From assembly GCF_949628215.1 (NCBI RefSeq), contig NC_134279.1, forward strand, positions 84,315,517 to 84,379,516: 64,000 nucleotides of DNA, read 5' to 3'. This DNA comes from Phalacrocorax aristotelis. Taxonomy: Eukaryota > Chordata > Aves > Suliformes > Phalacrocoracidae. Below the pieces are notes generated by a model that made no database searches, was not told where the DNA came from, and saw nothing but the letters and a program-made list of their open reading frames with translations. The number at the start of each line of letters is the position of its first letter. The first letter of the stretch is position 1. The translations under genes and the position numbers were made by a program. Shown here one piece after another: positions 25,301-43,000 of this stretch.

Positions 25301-28300
25301 GTGTGGGGTCAGCGCTGTTGGCAGCCAGTCCCCACGGCTGGCTTAGGGACGCCTCTCCAGTGCCAGCTCTGGGAGCTGGGGTTTACCCAGGCCTTGGCCC
25401 TGGCTGAGCTAATGCTGGGGTGCAGCCCCTCGCCCCTCGCCGGTGCTGTCTGTGGCCAGCTTGATCCCCACCGCAGGTGAGGTCTGGGGAGGCTGTGCCA
25501 TGGCAGGCCTGCCCCAGAGCCGGCTGCTCTCCATGGTGCAGGAGAGCAGGTGGCCCTGCCATCTCTCCCTTCACCAGCCATTTGGCTTTTGTGGCTGTCT
25601 CTGGGTGAGCGGGATCTCCCCTGTCAGGGTGGGATCCATCTCGGGGAGGAGGTGGCTTGGGATGGCCGCTTCCTCAGCCCCTGCTCTGAAAAGCCCGTGA
25701 GCTGTCCTGCTGTGGCGTGGTGCGGTGCCTCGAGGTGAGGCAAACCGAAGTCAAAGCTAGTTTAAAGCACTCCATTGTACGCTGTGGTATTTCAGGGCTG
25801 TTCCCTCTGCTGCCCAGGCAGCTGGGAGTGGCCGCCCCATCAATTATCGCAGCTTTCCATTGGCATCCAGCCTCTCTCTGCCCTCTGAGCGCCTCGGGCT
25901 CCAGGTTTCCTAGCTGACTGGATCCCAGCCCTGCTCACACAGGCTCTGGGAGCATGAATGCTGAAGCAGAGGGGCAATGAAGGTGGTGAAGGGCTGACCC
26001 GCTCCACAAGCAGCGTGGCTGCTGGAGCGTGGCTTGTTACCAGCCCAGAGCATCCCGTGATCTGTCGGGCTGAGTGCCAGAGCGCAGAAGAGCTGTTGAA
26101 GCTAAAGGCCAGTTGTGGTACGAGAGCAAGTGAGCCAAACTGGCTGTGAATAAACCCACGCTAAAATTAATGCTCCTGTCATTAGCACGGTGAGTTACTA
26201 CAGCTGATCCTGAGGGGAGGGTGTGGGACACGTCACGCCTGTGTCTCGGAGGCTGTCCCGGGGGGCTGGCTGCCCGTACAGGACCCCACTTCCCCTCCCC
26301 AGGCCAGGCCCAGGGTGCTGGCATGGGTGGACGAGGAAGCTGAGGGCAGAGCTGCGCCCATGTGCTGGCTGAAGGGACGAGCCTTTCCCCCTCGCCAGTG
26401 CAGGGAGGCAACTGCAACACCCTCAGACACACGCGGTGGATTTGGGGCTGTCCTGTGCAGGGACAGGAGCCGGACTCCATGATCCTTGCGGATCCCTTCC
26501 CGCTCAGGACACTGATTCTAACCAACCCGAGCTGTCAGAGGTACTGGTGGCCTTGCTCGGGGCAGGCGAGATAACTGCACCTGATCACGGGGTGCAGGCT
26601 GGGGCTTCCTTCAGTTCAGCTCCCTCTGGCTGCCGTCTCTGCGGACGCGCTAATGGGCTGCTTCGTTGTTGGCGGCCTCCTTCCCAATGAGGACGCTTTC
26701 TTATACTTTCTCTAATCACTTACATTTAACTTTCCCTGCGTTTGGGACTTCCCTGAACAATTAATTGCCTAGAACTGGTTCCCAATTAGCCTGGATATGG
26801 AGCTTGTTTACGTGACAGCTGTTCTGTCACCTCTCTGTCTGCGGTGACTCTCTAACACGCCTCTCCCGGACTTTGCACTGCGGTTTTTGAAGGCTTTCTA
26901 GCGAGCGAGAGTTAGGGCCTGGTGTGTGAAATCACAGGCTCCTGTAAGGTGAAGTGTCGAGACTCGGGCGCAGAGGGAGGGGATGGGGTGATTCTTCCTA
27001 GAAATTTATCCTGTGTGTAATTAGCGTTGCCAAACACGAACATGTTTGAACTGCAACGCCCGTGTGTGATCACGGCCAAGCCTCGCTTGTTCACAAAATG
27101 TGTCAGCAGTTTCTGTGAGCTGTTAAACTTTAAGCTTGCTCTGCTGCAGGCCCTGGCTTTGCTTTGCAGCAACGTTAGCGGCACAGGCAGCCAGGGCAGC
27201 AAGAACCTTCTGCCTGGCGTGACTCAGCCACGCACCGCCAGCGGCAGAGCCGGCTGCCCCACGAGCAGTGCCAGGGTGGAGGCCGACCTGCCCCTGCTTT
27301 GCAGGACGGGGCTGGTGACCTGGTGACTGCCGACGATGCTGGGACCCTCTGCGTCTGGAGCACGGGAGAGGAGTTCGCCCTGCTCATCAAAATCCCAGCC
27401 TTTGGGTAAGCCCGAGGGGCAGATGGAGCGGCGCGGTCCTGTCAGTGGGTGGTGTTGGACACCCCTCGCCAGGCCGCATCGGAGCCTCGCGAGGGGTGGG
27501 AGGGTGGCAGGAGGGGGACGCCGGCAGCAGCTGCCAGCGCACGGGTCTGCAGTCAGGAGGGGAGGAGGTGAGACGTGCCCCTGTGCCCAGCTGCACCTGC
27601 TCCTCCGTGAAGTTGTGGAACGGGATCGTGGCTGCTGGCTATGGGAACGGGCAGATTCGGCTCTACGAGGCGGCGACGGGCCTCCTGCGCGCCGAGGTCA
27701 ACGCTCACGCTCGATGGATCTACGCCTTGGACGTGGCGCCGCAGACGGGGAAGGTACGGCTAGCTGTGCCAGGGCACCTCGGCCTGTGTGCGGCATCCCG
27801 CCGGCCTCCCGCTCCCCATGGCCTCTGTCCCGCTCCCTTCGCAGCTGCTGTCGGGCGCGGAGGACTCCTTTGTTCACGTCTGGAAGCTCAGCCGGGACCC
27901 GGACACTGGCGATGTCGAGGTGAGCCTGGGCAGTGGCTGCCCTCAGCCCCGTGGGCTTGCTGTGCCGGTGCTGCCCTGGCCTGCAGCCTCCCGTGAGGCA
28001 CCGTGGCCACGGAGAGGGACTCGCTGCTCGGTGGAAACCCTGCCAGGCCCGGTCTGACCCACCGCGGGGTGGCACAGCTCTCCCCTTTCCTCCTGCTGCG
28101 GAGGTACAAGCTGCAAAGGCTGCTCTGTCTGACCGGGATGTGGGTCTTGTGCCAACGCAACGGCACCCTTGAGCCGTGCTGTGCCGGCCTGGCCGCGCGA
28201 CCGCAGTCCCTGCTGGCCCCGAAGCGATGCCTCCGCAGGCGGGCAGGGACCCGCAGCTGGTCCCCCGGCTTCTGGCTGTGGTGGGTTGTTCTTCCCTCAG

Positions 28301-28467
28301 CCTGTGCCACCGTTCGGCTCCTCTCCCCGCTGCAGATCGAGCACTGCCATGCCGAGTGTGTGACTGACACCCAGGTCTGCGGCGCCCGCTTCTGCGACCC
28401 CGAGGGAAACTCCTTCGCTGTGACCGGCTACGACCTGAGCGAGATCTTCCGCTACAGCAGGGCGTAG
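22223..28467 (+). CDS. WDR54: WDR54, WD-repeat protein 54
   Basis: Ten exons join in phase: 22223-22242, 22818-23043, 24090-24152, 24372-24438, 24829-24885, 25169-25296, 27305-27405, 27591-27753, 27845-27919 and 28336-28467. From the ATG at 22819 the product is 336 residues, close to human (334). The 20-base first exon adds an in-frame MAAADTE. Similarity to human WDR54 is strong throughout, for example NNLSVL, ARGIAAAG, FICVGTSSGLVLVFDIPPKG, IVAAGYGNGQIRLYEA, SGAEDSFVHVWKLSRDP and the C-terminal GNSFAVTGYDLSEI. The WD blades end in VYW, LCVW and VHVW. The protein is a predicted beta-propeller of poorly known function, linked to ciliated cells and EGFR signalling in mammals. Introns 2 and 6 carry CR1 fragments. 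Confidence 0.95.
22290..22745 (+). repeat. G-rich minisatellite in WDR54 intron 1
   Basis: Degenerate units of about 20-25 bases of GGGAGGGGAGCCCGGGGTCC type fill most of intron 1. Runs of four or more G recur every few bases, so quadruplex formation is plausible. Non-coding. Confidence 0.8.
23287..23763 (+). mobile_element. CR1 LINE, 3' portion (~475 bp)
   Basis: The longest CR1 copy in the window, in WDR54 intron 2. Recognisable CR1 blocks in order include GCAGCTGAAGTCCCTGGGTT, the CAGCTGGAGCAGAGGAGGCC block, CTGGAACAGGCTCCCCAGGG, GATATTCCAGAAGCACTTGG and the tail GGGCTCGATGGTCCTTGTGG with a terminal ATTCTGTGATTT. It covers the end of ORF2 and the 3' UTR and is 5'-truncated and much mutated. 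Confidence 0.92.
26398..26520 (+). mobile_element. CR1 LINE 3'-end fragment
   Basis: About 120 bases in WDR54 intron 6 closely resemble the tail of the copy at 23.7 kb (GGATTTGGGGCTGTCCTGTG, GACAGGAGCCGGACTCCATG, ending CAGGACACTGATTCT), so both probably come from the same CR1 subfamily. Confidence 0.85.
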
Positions 28468-29880
28468 GCTGCGAGCTGCGGGGGGAGCTGGGCCACGCCG
28501 GCACCGAGGCACCATAAGCAAGAGGGGGTCAGTGCAGACCCCCCACTTCTGCTCCATGGGGCCCAGGCAGCGGCGGCACAGGGCTGTGCCTCCAGTGGGG
28601 TGGAAATATGCATGAAGGTGGAGCTGAGCCAGCACCCCCTTGCTCCCGAAGCAAACCCACCCTTGGCGCGCAGAGAATGGGGGCTTGGAGCTGCTCCAGC
28701 TACCCCAGACCCTGAGCGGGTCCCTGGGCTGGGCGCCATCCCCCCGCCTGCCCCCCAGCCCTCCCCGAGGGGAGGAGGCAGTGTGACAGGGAGCAGAACC
28801 GGCTCCCCGTGCCCGGCGGCAGCTCTGGTTCATGCAGGAGAGGAGCCAGGGCAAACCTGTGCTACACGCTGCTCCCGCTGCTCCGGCCCAGAGAGCCTCG
28901 GGAGCTGGTCCCAGCCGGGGCGGCGGCGCCTTGTGGGTGCAGCACCCGCCGGGACGCCCTTCCCCGGGGCGGCACGGTTACCTGGGAGCAGGAGGGGAGC
29001 CTCGCCTCGTCCCCAGGGAGCGGTGGGGACATGCGGGGCCCCCATGGGACCTCACATCCCCGTGGGACCCCCATGGGACCTCGCATCCCCACGGCTGCTG
29101 GCCAGATGTGCAGGGCTGCAGCTGTGCTCCACGGCTGAAAAAGGCAGAGGCAGCTGCTCGGCGCTCCCAGCCAGGGCACCCCAGGGACAGTCCTGCAGGC
29201 TGCTGCCACACTGTCCCCGCCGTTCTCACCCTGTGCACCCCCAGCTGGCTCTGCTCCCAGCTCCTGCCCTGACTAGGCTGGGCTGGAAGCGGGGGACAGA
29301 TGCTGGGCCTGGGCTCCCCCTGGCTCTGCCTTGGCCCCAGCCCTCCCATCCCAGCCCCCTCCCACGGCCAGGAGATGATGTGGCCCCAGGGATGAGCTCG
29401 GCCTCTGGCTCCATTCCCAGGGCACTGCGGAGGCAGGGGGTGCATGGGGGGGCCCTAGGGCCATGGGGCAAGCTCAGCTTGGGACGGGCCCTGGGGCCGA
29501 GGCTGCTCCCACACACACCCCACGGCCCCCAGCCCCTCCTGCCATGCTGGGGCGAGGGCTGCAGCCAGGGATTCTCTCCCCAACCCTGAGCTATGGGGCA
29601 CAGCCCCACACCCACACCCCACTTGTGGCCTGCACCTCGGGTGGGGTCAGCCCCACCATGTGCTGCTCCCCCACCCAGCTATGGGTCAGGATTCCCCTCT
29701 CCTGTTCCCCACCCGCCATGTGCTGTGTACCCCTCCAACCATGATAAATGCATCTGAATGAAGCCCCCCTCCCTGTGTTGCTCCTTTCTGGCTGGGGGGG
29801 CTGATACACTGGGGGGGGGCAATGGCTGAGCACCACGGGGTGGGGGGGGGGACACAGAGTCTGGGCCCGTTACAAAAGGC
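28468..29880 (+). other. Probable WDR54 3' UTR / intergenic
   Basis: No conserved coding segment was found. The first plus-strand ATTAAA is at 29884. A GATAAA at about 29,742 is weak. If the distal signal is used, the WDR54 3' UTR is about 1.4 kb. The sequence is GC-rich with short internal repeats near 29.03-29.09 kb. Confidence 0.4.
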
Positions 29881-29889
29881 TTTATTAAA
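29881..29889. terminator. Overlapping poly(A) hexamers of convergent WDR54 and RHOBTB genes
   Basis: TTTATTAAA carries AATAAA on the minus strand (29881-29886), about 770 bases past the RHOBTB stop, and ATTAAA on the plus strand (29884-29889). The 9-mer is the exact reverse complement of that at 14983-14991. Confidence 0.6.
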
Positions 29890-30657
29890 GGTTAAAACAG
29901 CTGATGCTGAGAGGCGTGGGCAGCCCCGCTCACAGTGCTGGGGGGGCCCGGGGGAAGGGGGGGCCCGAGGGCCGGTGTGCTCATGGGGCAGGGGGATAAA
30001 AAAGTGTAAAAATGGTTGTGCAGTTCAGCCCAGGGACCCCGGGACCCCCAGGCTGGGGACGATGGCCCCCACCACGGGGACAGAGCCTGTGGCCCTGCAG
30101 GGCACGTCCAAGGCACAGAGATGAGCTGGGGCGGGGGGGGAAGCGGGCTGCCCTCCCCACCCCGGGCAGGAGCAGCTCATACAGCCAGACACACACCCCA
30201 GGACCCCCACACCCATCCCGCCCCCTGCCCCACTCACAGCTTGGCCCCCCGCCTCAGTCACGGGTGGGGGGAAAATACAGCACCAGAAAGCCCTGCCCGG
30301 GGGAGCCCCCGGCACGGGGTGGGGGAGCCTCCCAGGAGGAGGCAGGCAGAGCCCCCGCTCGCTGCTCGCCCCCAGCCCCACAATACTGCTCGGTCCGAGG
30401 TAGCACCAGCGTTGGCCGGGGCGAGGGGCCCTGCCGGCACCGCACGGCTCGGCACGGCCAGCCCTGCTCCCGCGCCGGGGAAAGGCACGGCGGGACGGTG
30501 GGGACGGAGGGGCCGCGGCCCAGCGAGCGGCGGGGGGGCAGCGCCTGTAAACAGCCGGGGCAGGGGGTGTAAACGGGCAGCGGCCGGGGGGAACGGCAGC
30601 CCTCGGCAGGGCGAGGGGCCGAGCGGGCGGCCGCCAGCCCGGCCGTGCCCCCCCGGC

Positions 30658-36160
<5,503 letters not shown>

Positions 36161-36211
36161 CGCCGCGGGGCGGGCTATGCGGGGGTGAACGGGGGGGGGC
36201 CGGGGGAGCAG

Positions 36212-36610
36212 AGACTGGGGTCACGGCGGCACCAGTGACACCAGTGGCACCAGTGACAGCAGCGACAGCAGCGACCACTGAGCCACCAGCAGCACCAGTG
36301 ACACCAGTAACACCAGTGACAGCAGCGACAGCTGTGGCAACAGTGACAGCAGTGACAGCAACGACAACTGAGACACTAGCAGCACCAGTGACAGTTGTGA
36401 CTGCAATGACACCAGCAGCACCAGTGACACCAGTAACACCAGTGACAGCAGCGACAGCAGCGGCACCAGTAGCACCAGTGACACCAGTAACACCAGCAGC
36501 ACCAGTGACAGCTGCGACAAAAACATCACCAGTAACACCAGTGACACTAGCAGCACCAGTGATACCAGTGACACCAGTGGCACCAGTGGCACCAGTGGCT
36601 CCGCTCGCCC
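36212..36610 (+). repeat. CACCAGTGACA minisatellite between divergent promoters
   Basis: About 400 bases built from CACCAGTGA, CACCAGTAA and CAGCAGCGA units, all in multiples of three, with ACACCAGTGACACCAGTAAC recurring in higher-order blocks of roughly 60 bases. Plus-frame translation reads Thr/Ala/Pro/Val repeats and minus-frame reads Leu/Val/Ser repeats without stops. No splice or start context supports coding. Confidence 0.9.
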
Positions 36611-37064
36611 CCCGGCGACAGGACTCCCAGCACACCCCGCCCCGCCCCGCAGCGACGTCAGGGATACCAGTGCACACCAGTGCACACCAGTACCAACCAC
36701 CACTACCGGTCACACCAGCGGAAGCGGTGACATCAAAGCGCCCCACTACACACCAGTGCATCCAGTAACAGCCGCCAGCGCTGACCCGCGCCCCCCGAGG
36801 GCCCCCAGCACAGAGGTGGGGGCGGGGGGGCAGCAGAGGGGTGCCCGTGTGCGGGGGCGGGGAGCCGGGGACACCCCCCTCCCCAAGGCCCCGCGCCCCG
36901 CTGCGTGACCCTCTGCGTGCCGGTGCCGGCTCTCCCGGTGCTCCGCGCCCCCGTCCGGCCCCGCCCCGCCCCGCCCGGCCCGGCCCCGCCCGGTCCCGCC
37001 CGTGGGCGGCGGGGCGGAGGCGGGGGCGGGGCGGGCGCGGGGGCGGCGGGCGGCACCGGGCGGG
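36611..37064. other. Upstream region of the drebrin-family gene
   Basis: CpG-rich from about 36.78 kb, with many CCCGCCC boxes just before the ATG at 37065 (36.95-37.05 kb). No coding segment is recognised. It is the probable promoter and 5' UTR of the plus-strand gene. Confidence 0.5.
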
Positions 37065-40000
37065 ATGGCGGCCCCGGGGCTGGAGCGGCACCGGCTGGCG
37101 CTGCTGGCGGCCAAGGAGGACGTGAGCAACCCCCGGGCCGGGACCAACTGGTGAGGGCGGGAGCAGCACCGGGACCGGGACCGGGACCGGGACAGGGACT
37201 GGGACCGGGCACCGGCCCGGCCCGGGCTGGGCGGGCGGCGGCTCCGGCTCAGCGGGGCGCGGGCGGGGGCCCGGGGCGCTCCGGGCACCGGCACCGGCAC
37301 CGGTACGGGGGGTCCGGGGCGCACCGGGCACCGGGACGGGGTGGTCCGGGGCTCTCTGGGCACCATGACGAGTGGGTCCGGGGCGCACCGGACATCGGCA
37401 CCTGGACAGGGGGGTCCGGGGCGCAGCGGGGGCCCGGCCGGGACGGGAAGGTGCCGGGATGGGTCCGGCGACCCGGGGCTGAGCCCCACCCGCCGCTGCA
37501 CCCGTCGGGCCGTGCTGGGAACCGGGCACCCGGTCCCGCCCCGCCCCGCCCGGTCCCGCCGCCGTCGGGTTGGGAGCGGCGCCGCCGCCCGGGGCACGGC
37601 GCGGGGGGGCCGGCACCGGGGTGCAGGGAGTGCCGGAGTGGGGGGTCCCCGGCCCTGCCGGGGCTGGCCGCCTGTCCCAGGCCGGTGCCGCGGGGCTGGA
37701 ACCGGCTTCGCCCCAAAACCCCGGGCCGGTGCAGCCTCACCCCGCCGGGCTGCCATCACCGGTACGGCCCGCGGCGGGCGACGGCGGCGAGGCTGCGGGC
37801 GACGGCGCTGGAGCTGCACCGGCATCCGCCGCCGCCACTCGCCCCACGGCGGCACGGTCGGCTCCGCACAAGGCCGCCGGCCGTCCGGGCGCTGCCCTCT
37901 GCCCCGAACCGCCGTCCCGGCCGTCCCGCCACGGTGCCGGAGCCCGTCTGGCCCGGTGCCCGCTCCCGCTGCCAGCCGGCCTGCGCCTGCAGCCAGCGTG
38001 CCCTGCCACGGCTCGCCGTGCGGTGCCGTGCCGTGCGGTGCCAAGCCCCGCCGTGCCGTGCCGTGCCGTGCCGTGCCGTGCCATGCCCCGCCACGCCACG
38101 CCATGCCCCGCCGTGCCGTGCCCCGCCGCACGCGTGCTCCTGGAGCCGTGCCGTGTCCCGGCCGGCGCAGCGTGCTGCCACATGCGTGCGTAATCGGAGC
38201 CATGTGGAGACAAAGAGGCAGCAGAGCTGGCGGGGAATGCCCAGCCGGGGGCTCCGCCAGCGACGGGTCCCCGGCCCCGGAGTCCCCCCCAGCACCGGGC
38301 AGGGGTCCCGGCACCGCTGGGGGCCAGGGCTGCTCCCCCCCGGCGCCGGGCAGGCAGCGGGAGGATGGGGCCGGCGGGAGTCAGTGGGTCGGGGTCTGCC
38401 GGGCCGGCGGCAGGGGTCCCGGGCACCGTGCGCGGTGCCAGCCCAGTGCTGGGCCACGGCGGCATCGCCCCGAGGGTCTTGGGTCGGGGGCGGCCAGGGG
38501 GCCGGGGGGGGCCGTGCCGCGCTGCGCTTCCCGTGGCCCCATTGTCCCTGGGGCGGATGCTGCCGGCGGCACTTCCACGAATTCAGCCCGGGCAGGAGGC
38601 ACGGGGGGGCACAGGGGGTGCCCCCAAGCCGGCTGGTCCCCAGTCTGCCCCCCCTGGAGAGCCACTGCTGCCGGCCCCCCCTGCCCTGGGGGGGCACCCC
38701 CCGGCCAGCGCTGCCCGGAGCAGGTCGGTGGCCACCATCAGCCAGGGACGGCGGGTGGCCGAGCTGCCTGCCATGAGTGACCCGGGAACGAGGGCTGCCC
38801 CCCGCGCTGCTCCGCTGCCCCCCAACCCTGACCCCCCCTCTCTTCCCGCAGGGCTGTCTTTGCCTACGAGAAGCACCATGACCTTAAGCTCCTGGACTCC
38901 GGAGGTAACAGGGAAGCCGCACTGAAGGGGGGGTGAGGGGGTGTGTGTTCTATCGCACCCACCCCCCTGACCACCCCCTCCTTGCCCAGCCGGGGGTCCG
39001 GATGAGCTGGCCGGGAAATTCTCTGCCACCAGCATCATGTACGGGCTGTGCCGCATCCCAGACCCCAGCACCGGGGCTCACCGCATCGTCCTCATCAGCT
39101 GGGTGAGTGCAGGGCACGGCGTGGGGGTGTCTCTGAGCCCCCCACCCCTCCACCCGGGGTCCCAGGGAATGGGGCCGTGGCACGGGGTGCCAGCCTGAGC
39201 GGTACGTGCCGGTGCCAGGTCGGGGAGAAGGTACCGGAGTCCCAGCGTGAGACGTGTGCCGGGCATCTGCCCGCCATCAGAGCCTTCTTTAGGGTGAGTG
39301 TACGGGGGGGCTGGGTCCTGCGCCCCCCCGGGCCCCCCCGCCACCCCGGCCAGCCCCGACCTTTGCTTGCTGCGCCGGGTGCATTCCTGGCTCTGCTGAC
39401 TCAGACGCCGCCGTTCCCAGTTCCCAGCCTTGGCTGACGAGCCGGGGTTGTGGTTGGGCTCCCTGCCCCCCGCCGGCCGGATCCCGCCCTTGCTTCGGGG
39501 GGGATCCTGCCCCCCCAACCCCCCATGTCCCAGCCCCTAGAGATGCGGATGGGTCCTGTATCTGGATCCGGCTCCACATCTGGATCTGTCCCCACATCTG
39601 GAGCCAGCCAGCGCTTGCGAGGGAACGGTGCCAGGATTCCCTGGGGAGGCTGCGGGCCCGTCCCGGGGGGGGGGGGGGGTGTGGGGAGCAGAGCGTGGGG
39701 GGGCCGTGGGTGCTTGGGCGGGGGGGTGACGCCGTCGCGTCTCGGCGGCAGGAGGCCAGCGTGGTGCTGAGTGCCCGCCGCGCCGAGGAGGTGACGCAGG
39801 AGGGGCTGAGCCGGGCGCTGGCACAGCTCGCCCCCGCTGCCGCCCTCACCAGGAGGGTGCCCCCCCCGGATGCCCAGGAGCTGGTGGTGAGTGGGGGGTC
39901 CTGGGGTGGGACGCACCCGCGGGGACAGGAACCAGCCACAGGGCACCTGGTGGGGCAACAGGGCTGTTGCCCACCCTTCCCAGTGCCCGCCTGGGGGTCC

Positions 40001-43000
40001 CTGGCTGGGGGGGGGGGGCGGGGGGTCCTGCCCTGAGACCCTGGCTCGGTCCCTGCAGGGCACCAACTACCGCAAGACCAACCCAGCACTGGAGATCCGC
40101 CGGACCAAGCGGGACTCCTTCTGGGCCCAGGCTGAGGTGAGGGGTGCAGGGGTGGGCGTGGGTGGGCGTGGGTGCTGAGTGCACCCCCAGCAACACCCCC
40201 TTGCATCCCTGGGGCCGGGGTCCCGGCTACTGGCTTGGGCCATGGCAGTGCCGGGGGCTGATCCCGGTGGGGGTCCCGGTGCCGGCGGGGGGTCCCGGTG
40301 CTGGGCGCAGCGCGAGGAGGAGCAGCGCAAGGAGGAGGAGCGGCGGCGGGCGCTGGAGGAGCGCAAGCGCTGGGAGCGGGAGCGGATGGAGGAGGAGAGG
40401 CGGGAGGCGGCCGAGCGCGAGCTCCGCTTCAGGGAGAAGGAGCGGATGATCGAGGAGCAGCGGTGAGGGCGGGAGCGCAGGATGGGGCCCATGAGCCCAC
40501 CCCAGCCTAGGTGCCTGCAGTGGGACCCCAGCCCCCTGCACCCCACAGTGCTCCCAACCCCGTCTGCATCTCACCACGGGCGCCCACGGTGGGACCCTAG
40601 AACCCTGCACCCCACAGTGCCCCCCACCCCATGGGGACTCCCACCACAGACACCCACAGTGGGACCCCAGCCCCCTGCACCCCATAGTGCCCCCAGCCCC
40701 ATGGGGGCTCCCACCACAGACACCCACGGTGGGACCCCATCCCAGTGCCCCACATCCGATGCGGCTCTGAGCACGGAGACCCACAGCAGGACATCCTGCA
40801 CCCCATGGGTGCTCCCTCCAAGCCCCCTGTGCCCCCCTGTGACACTCCCTGCCCTCGCAGGAAGGAGCAGGCACGGCTGGAGGCAGAGGAGCGGAGGAAG
40901 GAGAAGGCGCGATGGGTGAGCAGGGTAGCCGGGCTTTGGGGGGGTCTGGGGGCTCTGGGGGGGCCCTGGGCTGCCCAGCTGTGCTCTGTCCCTGCAGGAG
41001 CAGCAGCAGCGGGAGCACGAGGAGGCCATGCGGGACCGCAGCCGCCGCAGCGAGTCCATTGAGAAGGCGGCCGTGAGTGCTGGGCTGAGCGCCCTGTCCT
41101 GCCCTGCGTGGCCGTGGGGCCATGACACGGTGCCGTGGGGCCGTGCCGTGGCCCCATTGACGGCTCTCTGGTGCCGGCAGGAGGCAGCTGTCCTGGTGTC
41201 CCAGCGCTCGCAGAACCCGCGGGATTTCTTCCGGCAGCGGGAGCGCTCGGGGTCCACCTCTGGTGCCCCACTGCCCCCCTCCAGCCCCGGCACCAGGCCT
41301 GGTAGGTGCCCCCGTGGCAGGGGGTGATGATGCTGGGTCTGGGGGCGTGGGTCAGTGGTGGGGGTCGCTGCCTGGCAGCTGATTCCCCCTGCCATGTCCC
41401 AGGTGCCTGGCGGCCATTCCTGCGGTACCAGCGCAGCCTGACGGAGTCAGCCTTCATCTTCCGCCGGCCGGACCCTCCGCCTTCGCCCGAACCCCTCCAA
41501 CCTGGGATGTTCAGGGCTGCACCCCCACCCAGCCCCCGCCGACCCCAGCCTCCCCTCCCCACCAGCCCCACGAGGAGGTGGACCCCTCCCTCTGCCACTC
41601 TGGGGAGCCCCCCCAGCCCTGTGGGCACAGGGACCCCTCAGTGTGCCACCACCAGGACCCCCACCAGCCCCACAGGGAGGGGGACCCCTCCCTGTGCCAC
41701 TCTGGGGAGCCCCCCCAGCCCTGTGGGCACAGGGACCCCTCAGTGTGCCACAACTGGGACTCCCACCAGCCCTACAGGGAGGGGGACCCCTCCCTCTGCC
41801 ACCCTGGGGAGCCCCCCCAGCCCCGTGGGGACAGGGACCCCTCAGTGTGCCACCACTGGGACCCCCACCAGCCTCATGGGGAGGGGGACTCCTCCCTCTG
41901 CCACCTCAGGGAGCCCCCCCAGCCCAGCCAGGGCCGGGCCCCCCCATGCCACCAGCCCCATAGGGACAAGGCCCCTTCCCTGTGCCACCCTGGGGAGCCC
42001 CCCCAGCCCTGTGGGGGCAGGGGTCTCCATGCTGGCCAGCTCCATAGGGACAGCCCCCTCCCCTTTCTGTGCCACCTGGGCCCCCCCCAGCCTGGTGGGG
42101 TCAGGGGCAGGGTCCCCCCCTGATGTGCCTGGGACAGGGCCCCTGCCCTCCATGAGCCCCCCCAGGATGGGGTGCCCCCCTGGCCCCCCTGGGTCAGGGT
42201 CCCCTGACAGCACTTCTGGGGCAGAGCCCCTGCCCCTCCACAGCAGTCCCAGGATGGGGCACCCCGGCAGCCCCCCCTGGCACCCCTCATTGGGCACCGA
42301 GGAGGCTGTGAGCCTGCCACCCCCCAGCCCCTCTGGCACCCCCCAGGATGAGGACGGGACACCCCTGGACACCTACCCCCTCCCCAGCCCTCCAGCATGG
42401 GTGTCTCCGGGGCTGCCGGTGGGGCCGGGTGAGGGGGTCCTGAGCTCTCGGGAGGGGTCCCCCCTGCCTGGGCTGGTGCCTGCCCCAATGCCCCCAGCCA
42501 GTACCCCCCAGTGCAGCCCCAGCCCCCCCAACCTGCCACAGGATCTGGCCCTTCCCCACGTGGCAGCCCAGGGACCCCAGCCAGGTGGGTGGCCAGGACC
42601 CCCTGCATGGGGCTGGTGGGGTGTCCCATACCCCACATCTGGGCACTGGGGCTCAGCCTGCCCCTCTCCCCATAGGGCCTGTGGGGCAGGAGCCGGCCCG
42701 GGCTGACTTGGGGCACAACGGCATCGGGGGCCACAAGCAGGGGGGCTGGCTGGCCCCCTGGACCAGGACCACCCCCCAGGGGAGGTACGACACTGGCGGG
42801 GGGGGCAGAATCGGGCATGGTGGGGCTGGGGGAGGATGGTTTTGGGACTGGGGGCCATGTTTGGGACGGGGCAGGTGGGGGGCAAGGCTGGGGGGGGGCT
42901 GGTTCTGGGGAGGGGGCTGGGGCAGGACTCAAGGTTGGGGGGGGGGACAAGGCTGGGGGGGCAGAATGGGACGGGGGGCAGAATGGGACTGGGGGCAGGG

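Noticed and set aside
36905-38776. A 623-codon plus-strand open frame in drebrin-family intron 1
   Set aside because: It starts upstream of the real ATG in another frame and crosses the CCGTG repeat; low-complexity Pro/Arg/Gly composition, no homology.
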